The notes beneath the pieces were generated by a model, which was not told where the DNA came from, made no database searches, and saw only the letters and a list, made by a program, of their open reading frames with translations. Positions 1 to 8,436 of a stretch of 52,690 nucleotides of DNA are shown piece by piece (within the stretch, counting starts at the first letter, position 1; the number at the start of each line of letters is the position of its first letter). The stretch is from a virus, in the IMG/VR virus record IMGVR_UViG_3300020020_000040, positions 1 to 52,690 of that record. One strand, 5' to 3'. Made by a program: the position numbers and the translations under genes.

Positions 1-33
1 ACCCATTATTAACTAGTTAGTTAATTGAGGCGA

Positions 34-48
34 TGAGAATGATTCTCA
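34..48. promoter_or_regulatory. Fur-box-like 7-1-7 palindrome
   Basis: The sequence TGAGAAT-G-ATTCTCA is a perfect 15-bp inverted repeat with one central base. Its shape matches the 7-1-7 Fur operator model (TGATAATnATTATCA), with one symmetric substitution in each arm. It lies about 135 bp upstream of the sigma-70 promoter at 183. The palindrome is seen directly. Fur binding is only an inference from similarity. Confidence 0.35.
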
Positions 49-61
49 ACAACTGCATGAT

Positions 62-68
62 GGGGGCT
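62..68 (+). repeat. Left copy of the terminal GGGGGCT repeat
   Basis: ATGGGGGCT occurs here and again near the right end of the window, where two further close copies follow each other. If the ends are joined the copies form one cluster around the junction. This suggests a packaging, origin or regulatory element, which is an inference. Confidence 0.4.
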
Positions 69-81
69 CATTTCACACTGC

Positions 82-113
82 GGGGGGGTGGGGGGGCAAA
101 CTTTTGGGCTGGG
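82..113 (+). other. G-run cluster, possible G-quadruplex
   Basis: Two runs of seven G separated by a single T (82-88, 90-96) are followed by GGG at 106-108 and GGG at 111-113. This meets the usual four-run rule for a G-quadruplex on the + strand. It sits in the gene-free left end, between the Fur-like palindrome and the first promoter. No function can be assigned. Confidence 0.35.
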
Positions 114-182
114 CCTGGTGCCGAATCCCTCATGACTTGTACGATAAAATTTTGAAACTATGCCTGAGATTGTAAATAGTTC

Positions 183-211
183 TTGACATTTGGTTACGTT
201 TGTGGTATAAT
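183..211 (+). promoter_or_regulatory. Consensus sigma-70 promoter for the rightward arm
   Basis: TTGACA (183-188) and TATAAT (206-211) are both exact consensus hexamers, separated by the optimal 17 bp. Transcription would start near 218 and run through the hairpin-rich leader towards the terminase genes. It is one of only two perfect sigma-70 promoters noticed in the window, and it implies that host RNA polymerase holoenzyme starts transcription of the structural arm. Confidence 0.85.
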
Positions 212-217
212 ATATGG

Positions 218-595
218 GTAGGTGGAAATTGTCCACCAAAATCAACAGGAACTGGCTTTCCCACGCTGTCTGTGGGCCGGAAAGTAGTACCGGATAAGTT
301 TGTTAAGAGCATGCAAATCTAGGGGCGCCAGCCAGACGAAAGCTAGACAAGCGCTAGTAGTCTGGGAAGAATCGTTAATGTGATTATTTTGAACAGATGA
401 GGGCAGGCTAGCGGAAGCCTGGGTAGACGAACCCCCTACCGAACTACTGTAGGATAAGTACCTACAGGGCTGAGAGGATATGAAATTCTGTTGATACCAC
501 TTGTCTAGGACATTCTTTGTTCTACATTCTTTTCTGTGTTCTTGTTCCATTGAACTTGACACCGATGAAAGAGGGAATCACGAACCCCCTCTATG
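218..595 (+). ncRNA. Candidate structured non-coding RNA or long leader
   Basis: About 380 nt downstream of a consensus promoter hold no credible gene but a dense run of hairpins: GGTGGA/TCCACC (221-226/232-237), CCCAC/GTGGG (260-264/272-276), CCGG/CCGG (277-280/290-293), CCAGAC/GTCTGG (332-337/360-365) enclosing CTAG/CTAG (343-346/354-357), CAGGCT/AGCCTG (404-409/416-421), GGTAG/CTACC (422-426/436-440), CTGTAGG/CCTACAG (447-453/461-467) and GAGGG/CCCTC (571-575/587-591). No U-tract terminator ends it, so it may be a free RNA after processing or the leader of the terminase operon. Its position beside terminase recalls packaging RNAs and large ornate phage RNAs, but no known family was recognised. 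Confidence 0.5.
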
Positions 596-640
596 ATCTT
601 GTTACGTCCAAAATATGAAAAACTCGTAGGAGTCTACACA

Positions 641-886
641 ATGAATTTCCTTGCCTATCTCGTTATCTCGATGACCCAGCTTACCCCACTTGGGCCGGCT
701 ATCACTAACGTTGCTCTCCCGTTCCCTACCCTGGAAGCCTGTGAGTTTTACCGGCAGTCGGCTGAATCGGAAGTTCTTTCTGCTTCGCAGCTTAATCTGA
801 TCAACTCGTCTATTGAGTGTGTTGATTCGAAAGCCCTGCATGGTGAGCCGGAAGAGCCGAAAGCAGACCCCAAGAAGCAGATCTAA
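641..886 (+). CDS. Small hypothetical protein ahead of terminase
   Basis: This is an 81-aa protein of unknown function and the first gene of the rightward operon. ATG at 641 is chosen because TAGGAG lies 8 nt upstream. An in-frame ATG at 593 lacks such a site and overlaps the structured leader. The first 30 residues are mostly hydrophobic (MNFLAYLVISMTQL...), and the C-terminus is charged with repeated E-P and K-P pairs. The N-terminus could be a weak membrane anchor. The stop codon is one base from the start of the small terminase gene, so the two are probably translated together. Confidence 0.6.
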   Translation: MNFLAYLVISMTQLTPLGPAITNVALPFPTLEACEFYRQSAESEVLSASQLNLINSSIECVDSKALHGEPEEPKADPKKQI

Positions 887-887
887 T

Positions 888-1427
888 ATGGGTACGGAAG
901 TTGTTCAATATCAGCAACTTCCTCTAGAAGCAAAGAGAGAGATCAGGGAGAAGGCTCCTCGAATTTGGTTCGAGACTAAGTCCCTGGCAGAGACCGGCAG
1001 ACGGTTGAATGTTAAGTATGAGACTCTCAAAGAGTGGAAGAAGACACGTTGGTGGGCAGATTCCATTCAGGAGCTAGAGGAAGTAGAGAAGGCCAGGACT
1101 GCACGGCGGCTTGGCCAGCTTACGGAGAAGGGCATTGATATTGTCCTTGAAAGACTGGAAGAGGGAGACCACGCCTTTAACAAGGCAGGTGAACTGGTAC
1201 GTAGACCCGTGTCTGCACGGGACGCATCTCGGATTATGTCGGATGCTCTGGATCGCAAGATGAAGCTTGAAACCGCAAGCAAATCATCTCAAGAGGCTGT
1301 GGTAGCTTCACTTGTTGATCTGGCGCAACGATTTGCCGAGCTAGCTAATAAGAAGCCTAGGCTCATTATCGATGCAGATGTTACTGACGTAGAGGTTATA
1401 GATGCCGCAGATCCAACTGACGTCTGA
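888..1427 (+). CDS. terS: Terminase small subunit
   Basis: This 179-aa protein would recognise the packaging site and load DNA for the large subunit. Residues ~20-50 (segment around LAETGRRLNVKYETLKEWKK) look like a helix-turn-helix, followed by a long charged helical region, as in small terminases that assemble into rings. The assignment rests on this HTH plus helix layout and on the position directly before terL, which it overlaps by 26 nt. ATG 888 follows the upstream stop directly. A longer reading from 813 would run through the previous gene. Small terminases diverge fast, so the call depends mainly on synteny. Confidence 0.8.
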   Translation: MGTEVVQYQQLPLEAKREIREKAPRIWFETKSLAETGRRLNVKYETLKEWKKTRWWADSIQELEEVEKARTARRLGQLTEKGIDIVLERLEEGDHAFNKAGELVRRPVSARDASRIMSDALDRKMKLETASKSSQEAVVASLVDLAQRFAELANKKPRLIIDADVTDVEVIDAADPTDV

Positions 1428-2931
1428 TGTTATTGAGGGATTTGTCGGTAGTGTACTAGCCAATCGTTATGACAGTGCTACAGCCATTCCCAAGTTCCAT
1501 AAGGAGCTTTGGGAGTTGGCGTGTAGTGACCAGAAGTTTGTTGCCATTGCTGCCCCTCGGGGGCATGCTAAGTCAACGGCTGGGACGATTGCGTACACAC
1601 TAGCCTCTATCCTATTCCGATCATCGAACTACGTAGTCCTGGTGTCTGATACAGAATCCCAGGCAGTCATGTTCCTACTAGCTATTAAACAAGAATTACA
1701 AGAGAACAAGGATATCAAGGATCTCTTCCACCTCACTGTCGATGAAAAGGGAGTGAAGTTTGAGAAGGATACCGAATCGGTAATCACTGGTTCTTTCAAA
1801 GATGGACACAAGTTCAGGATCATTGCCAAGGGTAGTGAGTCTAGTCTTCGTGGATTGCTGTGGAATGGTCAACGACCAGACCTGATTGTGATCGACGACT
1901 TCGAGAATGATGAGCTTGTGATGAGTAAGGACAGGAGGGAGAAGCTGAAGCGGTGGTTCTATGGAGCCTTGCTGCCTTCTCTGAAACCTTCTGGTAAGGT
2001 TAGGATGTGGGGAACTATCCTCCACAACAGTTCGCTGCTTGAATCCCTGATGCCGTCCCTCACTGCTAAGAATACAGTACAAGTGGGACTGCGGATGCAC
2101 TCTGCACCAGCACCATTCTTTAGGCCGATGTTCAAGTCCCTGCGGTATCGAGCACACTCAGATGATTACAAAGAGATCCTTTGGCCTGATCGATTCGACA
2201 AAGAGTTCTACAAGACTAAGAAAGCTGAGTTCGATAAGCAGGGTTTGAGTGATGTCTATGCTCAGGAGTACCTGAACATGCCGATTGATGCCTCCAAGGC
2301 GTACTATCGGAAGAGTGATATGCAGCCAATGCAGGCAGAGGACAAGAAAACTCGCAAGAAATACTATGTCACTGCTGACCTAGCCATCTCCCAGGACGAA
2401 CGGGCGGACTATACCGTCTTTGTTGTCACTGGTATGGACGAAAACCGTACAGTTCATGTGTTGAATGTCATCCGTGAGCGTATGGATAGCCTGGAAATCA
2501 TCGAAACAATCTTCCAACTCCACAAAATCTACAATCCCGAGGCTATCGGCATCGAAAAAATGCAGGTATCCCAGGCGATTGCCCCTATTTTGCGTGAGCA
2601 AATGGTCCAACGTGGGATTTTTCCTAACATTCTTGAGCTTTCGCACATGAATAAGGACAAACCAACACGTGGTAGGTCAATGCAAGCGCGATTGAGGGCA
2701 CAAACTGTGAGGTTTGACAAGGATGCTGACTGGTGGCCTGCTCTTGAAGAGGAACTTTCCCAGTTTCCTAGAGGAAAGAACGACGACCAAGCCGATGCCT
2801 TCGCTTATGCTGGGCTTTTACTCGATAAAATGACTGAGGCCCAGACGGATCGGGAGATTCGTGAAGAAGAAGATGAAGAAGCTCTGGCTGACACAGCCTT
2901 TACCTCCAGGAATCCGATCACTGGGTACTAA
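1402..2931 (+). CDS. terL: Terminase large subunit, ATPase and nuclease
   Basis: This 509-aa packaging motor has a Walker A-like AAPRGHAKST at residues 50-59 and a Walker B LIVIDDFEND at about 160-169. The C-terminal RNase H-fold nuclease has acidic residues in TADLAISQDERADY (~323) and in KNDDQADAFAYA (~458). The length and motif order are normal for phage large terminases of the gp17/Terminase_6 kind. It converts ATP hydrolysis into DNA translocation at the portal and cuts concatemers. The start overlaps terS, as is common. A copy of the 15-bp palindrome lies near its 3' end. Confidence 0.95.
   Translation: MPQIQLTSDVIEGFVGSVLANRYDSATAIPKFHKELWELACSDQKFVAIAAPRGHAKSTAGTIAYTLASILFRSSNYVVLVSDTESQAVMFLLAIKQELQENKDIKDLFHLTVDEKGVKFEKDTESVITGSFKDGHKFRIIAKGSESSLRGLLWNGQRPDLIVIDDFENDELVMSKDRREKLKRWFYGALLPSLKPSGKVRMWGTILHNSSLLESLMPSLTAKNTVQVGLRMHSAPAPFFRPMFKSLRYRAHSDDYKEILWPDRFDKEFYKTKKAEFDKQGLSDVYAQEYLNMPIDASKAYYRKSDMQPMQAEDKKTRKKYYVTADLAISQDERADYTVFVVTGMDENRTVHVLNVIRERMDSLEIIETIFQLHKIYNPEAIGIEKMQVSQAIAPILREQMVQRGIFPNILELSHMNKDKPTRGRSMQARLRAQTVRFDKDADWWPALEEELSQFPRGKNDDQADAFAYAGLLLDKMTEAQTDREIREEEDEEALADTAFTSRNPITGY
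2816..2830. repeat. 15-bp palindrome, only exact copy in the left arm
   Basis: TTTTACTCGATAAAA fits the TTTTAYYNRRTAAAA family exactly. It lies inside terL, where it encodes L-L-D-K. All other exact copies are right of 34 kb, so this one could be chance or a distant site of the same regulator. Confidence 0.5.
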
Positions 2932-2956
2932 CTCAACACACAAAGAGAGATAACTT

Positions 2957-5110
2957 ATGGCCTTTCCTCCTGATATGCCTCTACCCCAAGGTGATCCCTC
3001 TCAGGGGATGGGCATGCCTCCCCAACCTCCGGCTGCTGCACCTGACATTAACCCAATGCCCAGTGATTTCTTTGCAGAGGAGCCGGATTCCTATCAATCC
3101 AACGTTTCAGCGGAGACACAATATGAAACTAATCTCAAAGCTCAAAAGTTTGCTGCAGAAGCTAAAAAGAACATTGCAGAATCTCTTTCAGAAGAGCGCC
3201 TAAACGAGATCGGGTCCAACTGCAAGCGTTCCTTCGACATCGATGTGCAAACAACGAGGCAATGGAGGAATGAGGTTGACCAGTGGATTCAGTTAGCTAT
3301 TCAAGCACGGGATCCTAAGAACTTCCCGTGGAATAACGCTAGCAATATCAAGTTTCCGCTGGTCTCCATTGCTGCCATGCAGTTTGGAGCCCGTGCCTAC
3401 CCGACACTTGTACCATCTGGTGACAAGATTGTCAAGCCCGTTGTCTTTGGTACAGATGCTGATGGCTCCAAGCTCAAACGAGCACAACGAGTCAGCAAGT
3501 ATATGTCATGGCAACTGCTGTATGAGATGGATGGTTGGGAAGAGGACATGGATTTCCTGCTCCTCCAGCTGGCTATCATGGGTACGATGTTCAAGAAAAC
3601 CTTCTACGATCCCCATTGTGAGAAGGTTAAATCGGAGTTGGTTGACCCTAGGGAACTGACTATCAATTACTTCGCTAAGAGCATGAACGAGTTCCAGACA
3701 ATCTCTGAGCACTGGTTCCTGTACAAGCGTGAGGTTATCGAACGTCAGCGATCTGGTGTCTTCCTTGAAGACGTAGAACTTGGTGATCCCACCATGTCCG
3801 CATTTGAGGGGGTGAGTTATGTCCCTGCTGACACAGAAGATGTTCCGTATTTCCTGGTCGAACAGCACTGCTGGATCGATCTAGACGATGATGATCTCCA
3901 AGAGCCCTACGTCGTTACGTTTGAGAGGTCTACCGGAAAGGTACTCTCGATCTATCCCCGATACTTCCCGGAAGATATTAAGGTCCGAAAAGGGAAGATT
4001 GTCTCTATCAAACCCTGTTCTCAATACACAAGATTTTCTTTCATTCCAAATCCGGAGTCTAAGATCTACAGCTTGGGATTCGGACATCTCCTTGGACCAA
4101 TTAACGAAAGCGTTAACACCATTGTTAACCAGCTTGTCGATGCAGGAACCCTATCCAATCTACAAAGTGGTTTTATTGGAAAGGGGCTTCGTCTTGCGAA
4201 GGGTGAACAAATACTCCAGCCTGGGCAGTGGAAGCAAGTAAATGCTGTAGGCGATGACCTTCGTAAACAGATCGTCCCGCTTCCTGCCAACGAACCATCC
4301 AATGTGTTGTTTCAACTCCTTGGGTTCCTGGTTCAGTCTGGTAAGGAACTGGCGTCTGTTGCTGAGATCTTCGTTGGTAAGATGCCTGGTCAGAATACTC
4401 CTGCCACTACTACGATGGCAAGTATCGAGCAGGGCATGAAGGTGTTCACTGCAATTTATAAACGTACCTATCGAGCTCTTTCCGAAGAGTTCGATAAACT
4501 CTACTACCTGAACAGTAAGTACATGGACTTTGAAACCATGGTGTCTGTTCTTGATGAACCTGTCAATCCCCAGGACTTCAATACGAAGGACTACAACATT
4601 CTTCCGGGTGCTGATCCGACTGCCGTCTCTAGTACGGAACGTCTGATGAAAGCCCAGGGTCTGTTGGAACTTCTGCCCCTTGGTACCATCGATCCTCTCG
4701 AAGTTACTAAGCGGGTGCTTGAAGCCCAGGAACAACCGGACTGGGAAGCGCTCATTCCGGGTATGAAACAAACTGGTCAGCCACAGATTCCACCTCCTCC
4801 TCCTGATCCGAAGATGTTGGCTATGGAAGCTAAGGCTGCTAATGATCAGCAAAAAGCACAGATGGATGCTGAGAAACAGCAACGTCAAATGGCTATGGAA
4901 GAAACCAGTAACGAAGCTCAGCTTGCGATGAAGGCTCAAGAGAACACCCTCAATCAACAGCATGCAGCAGTTATGGGCAACATCGAAGCCGAAGGTGCTC
5001 GACGCAAACAAGAAATCTTTATGGCAGAAGCAAGGCAGAAAGCTCAGCTAAGGAACGAGGAGTCCAAAGCTAAACAGCAGGCTGCTAAGTCTACTCCCAA
5101 AAAGAAATAA
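2957..5110 (+). CDS. Portal protein
   Basis: This 717-aa protein forms the dodecameric ring through which DNA enters and leaves the head. It follows terL, is preceded by AGAGAG, and has the size of podoviral portals of the P22/phiEco32 type. The N-terminal 60 residues are Pro/Met-rich. The body has the alternating aromatic and acidic pattern of portals (for example WRNEVDQWIQLAIQAR near 95). The last 130 residues are Gln/Ala/Lys-rich helix and likely form the extended barrel inside the capsid. The assignment rests on position, length and composition. Confidence 0.88.
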   Translation: MAFPPDMPLPQGDPSQGMGMPPQPPAAAPDINPMPSDFFAEEPDSYQSNVSAETQYETNLKAQKFAAEAKKNIAESLSEERLNEIGSNCKRSFDIDVQTTRQWRNEVDQWIQLAIQARDPKNFPWNNASNIKFPLVSIAAMQFGARAYPTLVPSGDKIVKPVVFGTDADGSKLKRAQRVSKYMSWQLLYEMDGWEEDMDFLLLQLAIMGTMFKKTFYDPHCEKVKSELVDPRELTINYFAKSMNEFQTISEHWFLYKREVIERQRSGVFLEDVELGDPTMSAFEGVSYVPADTEDVPYFLVEQHCWIDLDDDDLQEPYVVTFERSTGKVLSIYPRYFPEDIKVRKGKIVSIKPCSQYTRFSFIPNPESKIYSLGFGHLLGPINESVNTIVNQLVDAGTLSNLQSGFIGKGLRLAKGEQILQPGQWKQVNAVGDDLRKQIVPLPANEPSNVLFQLLGFLVQSGKELASVAEIFVGKMPGQNTPATTTMASIEQGMKVFTAIYKRTYRALSEEFDKLYYLNSKYMDFETMVSVLDEPVNPQDFNTKDYNILPGADPTAVSSTERLMKAQGLLELLPLGTIDPLEVTKRVLEAQEQPDWEALIPGMKQTGQPQIPPPPPDPKMLAMEAKAANDQQKAQMDAEKQQRQMAMEETSNEAQLAMKAQENTLNQQHAAVMGNIEAEGARRKQEIFMAEARQKAQLRNEESKAKQQAAKSTPKKK

Positions 5111-5125
5111 CGCCAAAGAGGCTCT

Positions 5126-5329
5126 ATGAAAATTATCCCAGAGCAACTAGCTGCATGGAAAGATGATGAGGTTACACGAGAGTTGTACCAAATCCTCAAA
5201 GAAACGCAGGCTGGTTTAACGCAACAGTTAATTGCGCAAGCAGGTACGAATCCTTCTGATGATGCTCGCATCGCCGGAATGATCCAAGCCTACGAAGATG
5301 TTATGACAGTCGATCTCAAAGGAGATTAA
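5126..5329 (+). CDS. Small hypothetical head-region protein
   Basis: This 67-aa acidic, helical protein lies between portal and the GroES-like gene, with GAGG close upstream of the start. It has no recognisable motif, no Cys and no membrane segment. Its position in the head module suggests a role in capsid assembly, but none can be assigned. Confidence 0.75.
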   Translation: MKIIPEQLAAWKDDEVTRELYQILKETQAGLTQQLIAQAGTNPSDDARIAGMIQAYEDVMTVDLKGD

Positions 5330-5334
5330 ATACC

Positions 5335-5688
5335 ATGTCCATTAGTCCGATTGGCTACCGAGTGTTAGTCAAACCCGATAAACTTGAATCCGATAAAACC
5401 TTCAAGGCTGCCAAAGCGGCTGGCCTTGCACTGCCTGACAATCTGGAATCTATGCAGATTGCCGAGCGTAAGTTGGATTCGGGTGAAGTGATTGCAATTG
5501 GTGAAGCTGCCTTCCGAGTTTTCAAATCAGAAGCTGGCATCCCACAGACTACCCCTGCCTGGGTTAACGTTGGTGATCGTGTTGTGTTCGCACAATACGC
5601 TGGTAAGACCATCATCGATCCTCAAGACGGTGAACGATATCTTGTCCTCGCGGATGAAGATCTTGTCGCTGTGGTGAGAGGTGAATAA
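5335..5688 (+). CDS. GroES-like co-chaperonin
   Basis: This 117-aa protein has the layout of Cpn10/GroES: an N-terminal strand GYRVLVKPDKLE, a central EVIAIGEAAF, the VNVGDRVVFAQYAGKTI segment and a C-terminal ERYLVLADEDLVAVV that parallels E. coli GroES (VGDIVIFND..., EEVLIMSESDILAIV). An insertion of about 25 residues replaces the usual mobile loop (roughly residues 20-45). By analogy with T4 gp31 it would work with host GroEL to fold the major capsid protein, which fits its place between portal and scaffold. It overlaps the scaffold start by one base (TAATG). Confidence 0.85.
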   Translation: MSISPIGYRVLVKPDKLESDKTFKAAKAAGLALPDNLESMQIAERKLDSGEVIAIGEAAFRVFKSEAGIPQTTPAWVNVGDRVVFAQYAGKTIIDPQDGERYLVLADEDLVAVVRGE

Positions 5689-6488
5689 TGGCTGATCCAA
5701 ACCAACCCGTCATCGATCCTGTCGTTGACGTTGCTCCCGATAATACGCCTGAACCTACCATCGACGATCGTGCGAAGGAAATGGGATGGCGTCCTCTCGA
5801 AGAGTATGAAGGTGACCCGGAGAAGTGGGTTAGTGCCCAATCGTTCGTGGACCGCAAACCGCTGTTCGATAAGATCGATTCGCAAAACAAGCGAGTCAAA
5901 GCTCTGGAGAAGAGTCTCCAAGAACACAACGCATCTATGGCTGCGTTGGCTGAACACCACAAGAAAGTAGCTGAGACCTCTTACAAGAAAGCCCTGGCTG
6001 ACTTGAAAGCTGAACGTCGGGCTGCTGTTCGTGCTGGTGATCACGAATTGATCGAACAAATTGAAGATCAAATTGATGAACTGAAACCGGATCCGGTGCC
6101 TGAGATTAAGACCCAGGAACCACAACCGTACACCCAGGAAGTCAATGAATGGATGGCCGAGAATTCTTGGTACAATTCCAACAAAGAAATGCAGCACATT
6201 GCCGATGGTTTTGGCAAGGCTGCTCAAGCTCGCGGACTCTCCACCCCGGAGATTCTGGCTGAGATGAAAACTCGTATGCGGGAAGTCTATCCTGACTTCT
6301 TCCGTAATCCGAATAAAGACAAAGCCCCACCTTCGAAGACGAAGGACCATACCGCTACTGCTCACAAGGCTTCAGCCTATAGACCCACCGCTCAACAGCA
6401 GAAGTTCGCTAAGACCTTCGTTGAATCTGGTGCGTTTAAGTCTGTGGACGAATACTACAAACAGTTGCGAGAACTAGGAGAACTGTGA
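5688..6488 (+). CDS. Capsid scaffolding protein
   Basis: This 266-aa protein is acidic and Pro-rich at the N-terminus. A strongly helical, charged coiled coil follows at about residues 60-130 (KRVKALEKSLQEHNASMAAL..., ADLKAERRAAVRAGD), then a compact C-terminal part. This composition and the location just before the capsid genes are typical of podoviral scaffolds, which guide procapsid assembly and then leave. No protease motif is visible. Its stop overlaps the next start (TGATG). Confidence 0.75.
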   Translation: MADPNQPVIDPVVDVAPDNTPEPTIDDRAKEMGWRPLEEYEGDPEKWVSAQSFVDRKPLFDKIDSQNKRVKALEKSLQEHNASMAALAEHHKKVAETSYKKALADLKAERRAAVRAGDHELIEQIEDQIDELKPDPVPEIKTQEPQPYTQEVNEWMAENSWYNSNKEMQHIADGFGKAAQARGLSTPEILAEMKTRMREVYPDFFRNPNKDKAPPSKTKDHTATAHKASAYRPTAQQQKFAKTFVESGAFKSVDEYYKQLRELGEL

Positions 6489-6880
6489 TGACTGAAACCG
6501 TTCGCGCGCCGAGAGGGCGTCCTAATCGTAGGGAAGCTGCTGGATTTCGCAATCGTCTTGCGATCTCTGGACAAGACCCTAGTTTTGTATATCGTATTGT
6601 GAATGACAGTGATGGTCGGGTTGCTTACTTTGAGAACCTTGGTTATGAACTGTGCAAGCACGACGAAATTAAAGTTGTGGGAAAGCGTCAGACTCAACCA
6701 GATGCCAAGGAAGGACAGCTTGCTGTTATCTCCGTAGGTGGTGGGCAGAAAGCTTATGTCATGAAGATTCGGAAAGATTGGTACGATGAGGACCAAGCCG
6801 AGAAACGTGGCATGATTGATGAACAACGCAAAACCATTGGACAATTCGAAGGGAGTACAGGCAGAGTCAAAACTGGCTAA
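6488..6880 (+). CDS. Hypothetical head-region protein
   Basis: This 130-aa basic protein starts at the ATG overlapping the scaffold stop. The N-terminus is Arg-rich (RAPRGRPNRREAAGFRNRL) and the C-terminus is charged and helical. The middle (VYRIVNDSDGRVAYFENLGYEL) looks like a small beta domain. Its position between scaffold and capsid genes points to a virion or assembly role. The family was not recognised. Confidence 0.75.
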   Translation: MTETVRAPRGRPNRREAAGFRNRLAISGQDPSFVYRIVNDSDGRVAYFENLGYELCKHDEIKVVGKRQTQPDAKEGQLAVISVGGGQKAYVMKIRKDWYDEDQAEKRGMIDEQRKTIGQFEGSTGRVKTG

Positions 6881-6906
6881 CCTGCTCCTATTAATGGAGA
6901 ATTTTT

Positions 6907-7500
6907 ATGGCTAACGTTAATCGCGTTGACGGGTTTGGTCCCGTTAAGTACAACAATGGCGCGCCGTGGAACGGTGCTTGCCATCTGTACTCGGTGCAGG
7001 CCTCTGATAACACTGCGCTGTTTATTGGTGATCTGGTCAAACTGGATGGTACTGCTGATGCTAATGGCATCCGTGGCGTCACCCAAGCTGCTGCTAGCAA
7101 TGCGGTGATTGGTGCTGTTGTTGGGTTCCTCGTGAACTACTCGAACATCAATGCTGCTCCGTATCGCCTGGCCTCGACGGCTCGGTATGCGCTGGTAGTT
7201 GACGATCCTGATGTTCTGTTTGAAGCTCAAGAAGATGGTGATACCGATCCCCTGGAAATGGTTGATGCCGGTCTGAATGTGAACTTTGTTGTTGGTTCTG
7301 GTAATACGACCACTGGTATGTCGGGTATGCAGATTGACTCGAATACTGAAGCTACGGGCGCCACGCTCCCGCTTAAGTTGATCCAGCCTGTGCAACGTTC
7401 GGGTAATGAACTGGTTGCTGCTGGCCAAGCGTATACGCGCTGGCTGGTTAAGATCAACAACCATCAGCTTGGTAGCCATACTGGCACGGCTGGCGTTTAA
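6907..7500 (+). CDS. Head structural or decoration protein
   Basis: This 197-aa protein precedes the major capsid gene, with a purine-rich AATGGAG upstream. The sequence is rich in Gly, Ala, Val and Asn with alternating beta strands and no charged helices, which suits a surface-exposed beta-structured virion protein. Capsid decoration is the likeliest role from its place, but a minor head protein is also possible. Confidence 0.7.
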   Translation: MANVNRVDGFGPVKYNNGAPWNGACHLYSVQASDNTALFIGDLVKLDGTADANGIRGVTQAAASNAVIGAVVGFLVNYSNINAAPYRLASTARYALVVDDPDVLFEAQEDGDTDPLEMVDAGLNVNFVVGSGNTTTGMSGMQIDSNTEATGATLPLKLIQPVQRSGNELVAAGQAYTRWLVKINNHQLGSHTGTAGV

Positions 7501-7512
7501 GGAGAATAAGAA

Positions 7513-8430
7513 ATGGCTGGTGGTATTATCACTTCTTCGTCCTTTGCTAAATCCCTGTGGCCTGGCGTAAATGCCTGGTACGGGAAAGCTTACGACGAGT
7601 TCCCTGTTGAGTACACGAAACTGTTTGATACGCACACCTCGAAGCGTGCGTTCGAAGAGGACGTCGGTACTTCTGGCTTCGGTTTGGCCTCGGTTAAGAC
7701 TGAAGGCGATTCGATCGTCTATGACGCTGAGCGGCAAGGTTTCGTTACCCGCTACTCGCACGTTGTGTACGGCATGGGCTTCATCATCACGCGCGAAGCG
7801 GTGGACGATGATCTGTATGATGTTGTTGGTTCGCGTAAGGCGCAAGCCCTTGCGTTTTCGATGCGTCAGACGAAAGAGATCGTTGCTGCTAACGTGTTCA
7901 ATACCGGTTTCACCGGCGGCCCGACCTATGGTGACGGTGTTAGCATGCTGAATGCTTCGCACCCGAACATGGCCGGTGGCACGTGGTCTAACCAACTGAG
8001 CACCGCTGCTGACCTGTCGGAAGCTTCGCTTGAGCAAGCTGCCATTGAGATCCAAGGACTCACGAATGACCGTGGCCTTAAGATCGCTGTTAAGCCCCGT
8101 ACCCTGGTGATCCCGTATCAACTGGAGTTCGAAGCTGCGCGTATTCTTAAGTCGGTTGGACGTGTTGGCACGGACCTGAATGACATCAATGCACTGAAAG
8201 AAGTTGGCATGTTCCCCGGTGGAATCGTAGTCTCGCACTACCTGACCGATCCGGATGCATGGTTCATTCGCACCAATGTTCAGCATGGTCTGAAGCACTG
8301 GCAGCGTCGTGCTGACGAGTTCGCGATGGATAATGATTTCGATACGGAAAACGCCAAGTACAAAGCTACTGGTCGTTACTCGTTCGGTATCACCGATCCG
8401 CGTGCGATCTTCGGTTCGGCTGGCGCCTAA
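7513..8430 (+). CDS. Major capsid protein
   Basis: This 305-aa protein is expected to have the HK97 fold and build the icosahedral shell. It resembles Mu gpT-like and N4-like capsid proteins: an N-terminal arm ending in YTKLFDTHTSKRAFEED, a region with ITREAVDDDLYDVVGSRKAQAL (spine-helix-like), then PRTLVIPYQLEFEAARIL and the C-terminal FDTENAKYKATGRYSFGITDPR. GGAG lies just before the start, and a strong intrinsic terminator follows at once, as expected for the most highly expressed virion gene. Confidence 0.88.
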   Translation: MAGGIITSSSFAKSLWPGVNAWYGKAYDEFPVEYTKLFDTHTSKRAFEEDVGTSGFGLASVKTEGDSIVYDAERQGFVTRYSHVVYGMGFIITREAVDDDLYDVVGSRKAQALAFSMRQTKEIVAANVFNTGFTGGPTYGDGVSMLNASHPNMAGGTWSNQLSTAADLSEASLEQAAIEIQGLTNDRGLKIAVKPRTLVIPYQLEFEAARILKSVGRVGTDLNDINALKEVGMFPGGIVVSHYLTDPDAWFIRTNVQHGLKHWQRRADEFAMDNDFDTENAKYKATGRYSFGITDPRAIFGSAGA

Positions 8431-8436
8431 TGCCCG

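Noticed and set aside
332-365. Group I intron core (CCAGAC...GTCTGG as P7) in the left-end RNA
   Set aside because: Only about 22 nt separate the two strands, too little for P3 and P8, and no exon-like coding sequence flanks it.
242-562. 106-codon minus-strand frame in the left-end region
   Set aside because: Low-complexity Ser-rich composition, wrong direction for the promoter, and it covers the hairpin series; the hairpins explain the region better.
4160-5011. 283-codon minus-strand frame opposite the portal gene
   Set aside because: The portal reading is supported by synteny and composition; the antisense product is Leu/Ser/His-rich without motifs.
6877-8298. 473-codon open frame on the minus strand opposite the major capsid gene
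   Set aside because: It mirrors the strongly coding + strand genes, has no sensible start context and no protein-like motif; long antisense frames follow from the codon bias of the capsid gene.
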